A DNA stretch of 12,337 nucleotides, taken from NCBI GenBank assembly GCA_002284615.2, contig MU069514.1:584140-596476 (forward strand), given 5' to 3'. The notes under the pieces were generated by a model that was given only the letters and a program-made list of their open reading frames with translations, was not told where the DNA came from and did no database searches. A program made the translations under genes and the position numbers. Source of the stretch: Dunaliella salina. Its lineage: Eukaryota; Chlorophyta; Chlorophyceae; Chlamydomonadales; Dunaliellaceae. This document shows, piece by piece, positions 7,266-12,337 of the stretch. Each line of letters begins with the position of its first letter. The first letter of the stretch is position 1.

Positions 7266-8497
7266 TCCACCACCTCCTTAAACGCAACAGAAGCAACCTC
7301 CCACAACACCTCCTCCTTAAACATTGCCTCCTTCGACATCACTTCCCAGAGCACCATCTCCCTGACCACCACTTCTCACAGCACGCAAGGGACCTCCTCC
7401 ACACCTCACGAAGAGACAAGCATTAGCCCTGGAAACACTCGAGACACCATACAAGAAAACATACAAGGTACCACTACCCAAAGGAGCCCTAACAACGCCG
7501 ACAATAATCCCCACTGGCAGGGAACTGCCAACGAGCATGATGAACCTCCCACAAAAGCTATACCACTCAATACACTTTCTCAAAATACCATAAACGCAAC
7601 TGAAGAGCCACCTAGTAAAAGGGCACGTTCTAAAAGCAAACTAACAACCGGTATAACCACAGGAGCAACCTCCCTGGTGCAAAACACACCTCAAAACTAC
7701 TTACTGCTCCCCACTCAGGATACACAGCAAGGAACCACAGAGACCCCATACTCTGCCACCACACCCACGCAAGCACAAAATATAACACAAGTTATGCCCC
7801 TCTACCCCCAGGAAACTCCTTCAAACACTATCTCCATCAGGAAGAGAGCCGCCTCTGCGAACCTAGCACTCCCCACCACCCAACCTATCCATCCTGATGC
7901 CCCACACAGGTGTGACCCACAGACTGTCTCTCCCCCCAATGAGCCACCCAGCAAGCGCACGCGATTCAAGTCACAATCAAGCTCCACTCACACACAGAGT
8001 ACCTGTAAGCAAACAACATCCAATGCCCTAGCCTTACAACACCCAAGCAAGAATCTACCCCCCATCAGGAAAAGAGCCGCGTCTGCCAACCTTGCACTCC
8101 CCGCCACCCAACCTAACAATCCGGATGCCCCACACAGAAGGGACCTACAAGCTATGTCTCCCCCCAACGAGCCTCACAGCAAGCGCACGCGATCCAAGTC
8201 ATAATCAAGCTCCCTCCATACACTGAGTACCTGTAACCAAACAACATCCAATCCCCTGGCCATGCAACACCAAAGTGACAACCCAACCTCCACTCACCCT
8301 CAGCCAAGTTCCCCCTCTGAGCCTCCTACCACCACCCTAATGTCCTCTAGCCAAGGCACACAAAACAGCCGACAGAAACCTAAGAGGAGAAAGCTTCTTC
8401 AACCTAATGCAAAACTCTCTATCCCTAGTATCTCCCCTCTGGGCCAAACAGCCCAACACACAGGTATGGCACTACAAGAAAAAATAAATTGAGATAA
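7266..8497 (+). pseudogene. Long Ser/Thr/Pro/Asn-rich low-complexity linker with basic motifs (copy C)
   Basis: An open frame runs from 7266 to 8204 and, after one TAA, on to 8490. It has no ATG near its beginning, so it is internal coding sequence. Composition is strongly Ser, Thr, Pro, Asn and Gln, which predicts disorder. Basic clusters of the form PPSKR(A/T)R(S/F)KS occur near 7608-7640, 7942-7975 and 8171-8203, with IRKRAASANLALP at the start of each 228-bp repeat and KPKRRKLL near 8377-8400. These look like candidate nuclear localisation signals. The TAA at 8202-8204 stands where the first repeat unit has CAA. The linker separates the RT part from the PHD part. Confidence 0.6.
7835..8276 (+). 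repeat. 228-bp in-frame tandem duplication, nearly two units
   Basis: Unit 1 (7835-8062) and unit 2 (8063-about 8276) both start CATCAGGA and share the order IRKRAASANLALP, PDAPHR, SPPNEP, SKRTR, then the ACAACATCCAAT run. The period is 228, exactly 76 codons, so the frame is kept. The units differ by scattered substitutions, one of which makes a stop in unit 2. Confidence 0.85.
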
Positions 8498-9212
8498 GTG
8501 ATAGATGAAACAAACCCCTATGACGCAATCAATACTATTTACAACCACGACCTAAATGATATCAGTGATTGGAGGATCATCATAGCCAAGAAAAGAGACA
8601 GGAACAATGAGCCTGCCAAGCACCAGAAACAATACCTGACCCACTTCACGCCCATGACCATAGAAAAATGGGCTCTCCCAATGTTCAAACGCGCTGGGTT
8701 CACACCTGTCAATACCAAACTTGCCGCCTGAGCTGAGATTGAGTGCGCCTGCTGTGAGATCTGCAACTACAATGGCGGCAAAGAGCCCATAAACATTGAG
8801 CCCCCCTACCCAGACATGCATATCTGCGATGCCTGCCACCGAACCTACCACTGGTCTTGCATGAAGGAGCTCGGATGTTACTCTGATGCACAAAGACAGG
8901 ATGTAGACAGCAACATTTATTGGGCCTGCCCTGCATGCAAACCTCTCAGCAATGATGAGAACTTAAAAAGAGAACCAAACTCTTTCAGCAATGAAGTAAT
9001 ACACGTTGATTGGGAGCCAAGCTGGGAACCTGAAGACATCAGGGAAGCTTGGTCCAATTTTCATGAATGCATCCTTCAATTTGAGGCTTGCAAAGATGAA
9101 TCAGACCTCTCCACCCCAGCTGCTGACTCCGAGCTAGACAACCTTGAAAGGCAGGGATTTGAAAACTCAAACAAGACCAACACTTGGAAACAGAAATTAG
9201 ACACAAACTCCG
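8498..9212 (+). pseudogene. PHD-finger segment (copy C), broken
   Basis: The frame opens after several stops at 8490-8501 and reads through an acidic-aromatic stretch (HDLNDISDWRIIIAKKR) and FTPMTIEKWALP to a TGA at 8729-8731. Copy A has CGC at this position, so a CGA to TGA change is likely. The same frame continues into a C4HC3 PHD finger at 8744-8948: CACCEIC, CDAC, HRTYHWSC, and a Trp before the final CPAC. The finger keeps all expected zinc ligands. After it comes an acidic region with VDWEPSWEPED and NLERQGFEN. A one-base loss near 9207 moves the frame to the next domain. PHD fingers commonly bind the H3 N-terminus; which mark this one would read cannot be told from sequence alone. Confidence 0.85.
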
Positions 9213-10330
9213 CAACAAGGCCACCTTTGACATGAATCCCACCAACCCCCAAGCAGACATTAATGGAACTGGCCGCTGTGAATTCTGGATCACAACAGTT
9301 GACCTCACTAGGCCAAAGCTAAGTAATACAGCAGACCCCCAACCCAGAGCAGATGCTACCCACTCCCCCTCCATGCCACCAATACCACCTCTGGTGCTAC
9401 CACAAGTCTATTCCAAACAAATGGCATGCATTTATGGAACAGACAGAAGATGCAAAGGAATGCTAACCCCTGAGCGCATCAATATCCTCAACACTGCTTT
9501 CAACAGAGCCAGAGACAATGGGATCCACAACACAATCCAACCTCCACCCCAAAGCTTTGCCTCTGAGCTCGTGGGTCTTTTCTCGCGCTCAACCCTCAAC
9601 AGCAAAACGCAACAGAGTAAGAAAATCAAGAACTCATACATGCGCATCCTACCAAACCATATCCACACTGCCATGCAGAAATGGGCTCTTGTTACCCAGG
9701 AAACAATGGCTTCTCCCCTGGACTACAACCCCTGCCACCTCAGCTACTGGAGTGAACATGCTCGAGATAGGGTCTTTGGAGCAATCCACAACATCCTCTC
9801 GTCCAAGTTCTCAGGATTTTCAATATGCCATCCTATCTACAATGACGATGTGATGTACCATACTCTCAAAACATGCCATTTATTCTGCCATGGAACAAAG
9901 CCATGCCACGGAAACCTTCATGTTCTTACCAAGCTGGGGAGGCCCTATGAGCACAAATCCATACTCTAAACTCTTGAATGCCTACCCTCACTTCTGTCGC
10001 AGATTGGGAACCATACCCTCAATAAGACTCAACTATGCCAACCCCCCCTTCTGGCTAAGCCAAGAAATTGACCTTCCATGCCACTCCTGGAGCCTACAAA
10101 TAATTGCTGTTTGGAACACCGCTGCAAGAGTCCGCCTCAATGAAAACAATTCAAATTGGCTCACATACCTGAAACAAGGCATAAGTGAAGCAAGATGGCT
10201 GGAAAATAAGATTAACAACGACCCTATCCTTAATCCAAGACACCCAGAAATTGAAATCGGCTTCAATAAATTTAAAAAGCTACCTTCTGCCCACCATCAA
10301 ACCTTACACAGTACCACACAAAGCCAAGAA
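9184..10330 (+). pseudogene. PCIF1-like methyltransferase-fold domain (copy C), one frameshift
   Basis: The frame from about 9207 to 9969 carries an N-terminal helical part (VYSKQMACIYGTDRRCKGML and onward to HTAMQKWALVTQ), then ASPLD (9709-9723), a YWS run, RD-x-x-FGA, and CHPIY (9826-9840). An extra A in the run 9868-9871 shifts the frame. The continuation has FMFLPSW (near 9917-9937), NPYSKLL, LGTIP and IIAVWNTAARVRL (near 10100-10140). The order and spacing follow human PCIF1 as I remember it, from ASPLN to HNTAV. The NPPF motif that binds the target adenine is replaced by HPIY here and in copy A, so the replacement is old and not simple decay. It could be a structural or RNA-binding relic, or have changed specificity. 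No function is proven. Confidence 0.55.
9251..10224 (+). repeat. Left arm of long inverted repeat
   Basis: The reverse complement of 11364-12337 aligns to this arm with no net gap over 974 bases. I noticed three substitutions before 10200 (9359, 10133, 10190) and five within 10206-10218. The A-run frameshift at 9868-9871 is present in both arms. Confidence 0.9.
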
Positions 10331-10800
10331 AGTTTCTCATCACTCACATCATCCAGCCCTTGCCTGGTACACAAAGTTGAAAACTGGAGAGAATGGGCAT
10401 ACACGGACGGTAGCTCCCATGTGCACAATGGTAAACAAGTGATTGGTGCAGGGGTCTACCACCCCGCTAGCGATAGCACCAATCATGTCCAACCAAATGG
10501 AGCAGGGATCACCCATATAATCACAAGAGCCGAATTGGCGGCAATAGCAGCTGCCATTCTCCTAGGATATCATTGCATTGCCACTGACAGCCTTTGCTCT
10601 CTAGAACAGATCAGAAAGCAAATTTGCTGAGTATTTAAATACTCTACCCAGAACTTCATCACCAGCATGTCCAGGGCCACATCCTCAAGATAATCATACA
10701 ACTCATACGCAATACGCCTACCCCTATTCATTTCTTCAAGGTCAAATCTCATGCTAAAATTACTGGCAACGAATGCGCAGATGCCAGTGCCAAACATTAG
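10331..10800 (+). pseudogene. RNase H domain (copy C), interrupted by a 17-bp insertion
   Basis: All four acidic residues of the RNase HI active site can be found: Asp 10406-10408 in YTDGS, Glu 10532-10534 in RAELAAI, Asp 10586-10588 in ATDSL, and Asp 10780-10782 in NECADAS. His is at 10750-10752 in KSHAK. The first three are in one frame. A 17-bp insertion at 10624-10640, absent from copy B, brings a TGA and shifts the frame before the last part (YPELHHQHVQGHILK). The frame ends at TAG 10798-10800, where B has CAG. The domain lies directly after the methyltransferase-like domain in the same frame. In RLE elements an added RNase H is a feature of the Dualen/RandI type, as I recall. Confidence 0.85.
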
Positions 10801-11363
10801 GCCATTCAGAATGACGACATCCTTGCAGACATAAACTTCCCATGTGCAAACCTTGAAGGCAATCCGTTCCATGACACCACGTGGCTTGCCTTTGAGGAAA
10901 CTTCCTGCACCCACGCAAATGCTTCTAGACGCCGTAACCCACCTACCGTAAAGCTCAAACACTTCTCCAACCTCCATGACACTTAACGGAAACACATGCA
11001 CTCAAAACACGGAGTTGGAAAGGCCAACATGAACACGGGGTACTACTCTTTCTGCCAAAGTCTACTCCCCAGCATCCACAAAAATATCAGCAAATCCTTT
11101 TGGACCATGTCTACACTCTCTTTCAAAATGAAGCAAAACATTTTTAAATACCGCACAGGTACCCTATTCAACCAAAAACATGCTGTGCGCTTCAAAAGTT
11201 CCACCAGCCTACAATGCCCCCTTTGTGGGGAACTTGACAGTGCCCTTCACATCTTATCAGGATGCAAAAATTCAACCGTGTCTTGTATGGTAACTGAGCG
11301 ACGCAATATTGCCAGCAGAATCCTCCCAAAAGCCATCAGCAAAGACCCTCTTGGGGCAGGTCT
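10801..11363 (+). pseudogene. Connector and CCHC zinc knuckle (copy C), 3' end cut off
   Basis: In the same frame as the last part of RNase H it reads FPCANLEGNPFHDTTWLAFEET and KLKHFSNLHD, a TAA near 10984, then MHSKHGVGKANMNTGYYSF, FKYRTGTLFNQKHAVRFK and an intact knuckle C-x2-C-x7-H-x4-C (CPLCGELDSALHILSGC, 11215-11265). The next residues (TERRNIASRILPKAISKDPL) match A and B until 11361-11363. There the sequence leaves the family consensus and enters inverted copy D, so the PD-(D/E)XK part is missing. Confidence 0.85.
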
Positions 11364-12337
11364 GGGTCGATGCTAATGTTTCTTTCCAGCCATCTTGTTT
11401 CACTTATGCCTTGTTTCAGGTATGTGAGCCAATTTGAATTGTTTTCATTGAGGCAGACTCTTGCAGCGGTGTTCCAAACAGCAATTATTTGTAGGCTCCA
11501 GGAGTGGCATGGAAGGTCAATTTCTTGGCTTAGCCAGAAGGGGGGGTTGGCATAGTTGAGTCTTATTGAGGGTATGGTTCCCAATCTGCGACAGAAGTGA
11601 GGGTAGGCATTCAAGAGTTTAGAGTATGGATTTGTGCTCATAGGGCCTCCCCAGCTTGGTAAGAACATGAAGGTTTCCGTGGCATGGCTTTGTTCCATGG
11701 CAGAATAAATGGCATGTTTTGAGAGTATGGTACATCACATCGTCATTGTAGATAGGATGGCATATTGAAAATCCTGAGAACTTGGACGAGAGGATGTTGT
11801 GGATTGCTCCAAAGACCCTATCTCGAGCATGTTCACTCCAGTAGCTGAGGTGGCAGGGGTTGTAGTCCAGGGGAGAAGCCATTGTTTCCTGGGTAACAAG
11901 AGCCCATTTCTGCATGGCAGTGTGGATATGGTTTGGTAGGATGCGCATGTATGAGTTCTTGATTTTCTTACTCTGTTGCGTTTTGCTGTTGAGGGTTGAG
12001 CGNNAGAAAAGACCCACGAGCTCAGAGGCAAAGCTNTGGGGNGGAGGTTGGATTGTGTTGTGGATCCCATTGTCTCTGGCTCTGTTGAAAGCAGTGTTGA
12101 GGATATTGATGCGCTCAGGGGTTAGCATTCCTTTGCATCTTCTGTCTGTTCCATAAATGCATGCCATTTGTTTGGAATAGACTTGTGGTAGCACCAGAGG
12201 TGGTATTGGTGGCATGGAGGGGGAGTGGCTAGCATCTGCTCTGGGTTGGGGGTCTGCTGTATTACTTAGCTTTGGCCTAGTGAGGTCAACTGTTGTGATC
12301 CAGAATTCACAGCGGCCAGTTCCATTAATGTCTGCTT
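11364..12337 (-). repeat. Right arm of long inverted repeat, cut by window end
   Basis: This is the inverted counterpart of 9251-10224, separated from it by 1139 bases. It contains the only ambiguous bases of the window (12003, 12004, 12036, 12042), all at places where the left arm has a clear base. The repeat may continue beyond 12337. Confidence 0.9.
11364..12337 (-). mobile_element. Copy D: fragment with PCIF1-like domain, partial
   Basis: Read on the minus strand, the frame entering at 12337 runs to 11619 and holds the N-terminal helical part, ASPLD and CHPIY. It then shifts at the T-run 11717-11720 (the A-run of the sense strand). The rest (FLPSW, NPYSKLL, AVWNTAARV) lies in another frame to 11364. 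The residues match copy C except a few near the inner end. Sharing the same frameshift means D and C derive from an already broken copy, or are the same DNA assembled twice. Confidence 0.85.

Larger units (their letters stand above)
5585..11363 (+). mobile_element. Copy C: element truncated at both ends, from RT to zinc knuckle
   Basis: This is the longest colinear copy. It begins inside the RT domain and runs through linker, PHD, methyltransferase-like domain, RNase H and CCHC, and ends abruptly at 11361-11363 just after the knuckle, before the endonuclease. The coding frame can be followed through the whole stretch with isolated lesions: frameshifts near 5870, 6845, 8495, 9207 and 9868; stops at 6726, 6821, 7230, 7263, 8202, 8490, 8729, 10798 and near 10984; and a 17-bp insertion at 10624-10640. 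Because the frame continues from RT into the linker and on to PHD with no clear intergenic gap, a single polyprotein is the simplest reading. Confidence 0.8.

Noticed and set aside
7317..7583. Minus-strand reading frame rich in Gly and Val
   Set aside because: It is a shadow of the Ser/Thr/Pro-rich coding strand and has no recognisable domain.
7835..8276. CRISPR-like or satellite array
   Set aside because: There are only two long imperfect units inside a reading frame, with no spacer structure.
9868..9871. Programmed frameshift at the A4 run
   Set aside because: Copy A is in frame at the matching position without the extra base and there is no slippery heptamer; a shared mutation is simpler.
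10036..10056. NPPF tetrapeptide in copy C after the FLPSW strand, looking like a methyltransferase catalytic motif
   Set aside because: It lies C-terminal to the FLPSW strand, where the catalytic motif does not belong, and copy A has unrelated residues (CAPQS) at the same place.
3780..11363. Twin-priming (5' inversion) as the origin of the B/C junction
   Set aside because: Twin priming would not leave RNase H and the zinc knuckle present in both the inverted and the direct part, and B and C differ by about a tenth of their bases.
1..12337. LTR, DIRS or Crypton element
   Set aside because: There are no long direct terminal repeats, no integrase or tyrosine-recombinase motifs and no aspartic protease motif. 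The inverted repeat at 9251-12337 is internal coding sequence.

Overview
The window is eukaryotic nuclear DNA made almost entirely of decayed copies of one non-LTR retrotransposon family. There is no operon structure, tRNA, rRNA or CRISPR array, and every reading frame that can be interpreted is retroelement-derived. I could not assign a host species. The protein family looks plant- or green-alga-like to me, but that is an impression from memory. The four N bases show that this is an assembled contig with locally ambiguous calls.

Layout: four element segments in alternating orientation. Copy A (+, about 22-3534) runs from a PHD finger through a methyltransferase-like domain and a broken RNase H to an open CCHC zinc knuckle plus PD-(D/E)XK endonuclease, a 3' UTR and a (TTTTC)n tail. 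Copy B (-, about 5595-3780) is a 5'-truncated 3' half (RNase H, zinc knuckle, endonuclease, 3' UTR, tail) placed tail-to-tail with A. About 245 bp of unassigned DNA (3535-3779) lies between the two tails. Copy C (+, about 5585-11363) meets B head-to-head. It starts inside a reverse transcriptase domain and continues colinearly through a Ser/Thr/Pro-rich linker with a 228-bp tandem repeat, the PHD finger, the methyltransferase-like domain, RNase H and the zinc knuckle, and stops before the endonuclease. Copy D (-, 12337-11364) is a near-identical inverted duplicate of 9251-10224 of C and is cut by the window edge.

Read together, the copies suggest one large polyprotein in the order RT, low-complexity linker, PHD, PCIF1-like methyltransferase fold, RNase H, CCHC, restriction-like endonuclease (RLE). 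RT plus RNase H plus RLE resembles the Dualen/RandI type of non-LTR element. PHD domains are known from CR1-like elements. The PCIF1-like domain, with its NPPF catalytic motif apparently replaced by a conserved HPIY, is the most novel part. Its working role would be target-primed reverse transcription: the endonuclease nicks the target, RT copies the RNA from its 3' UTR, and RNase H removes the template. The PHD finger could bias insertion by reading chromatin. All copies here carry stops and frameshifts and none looks autonomous.
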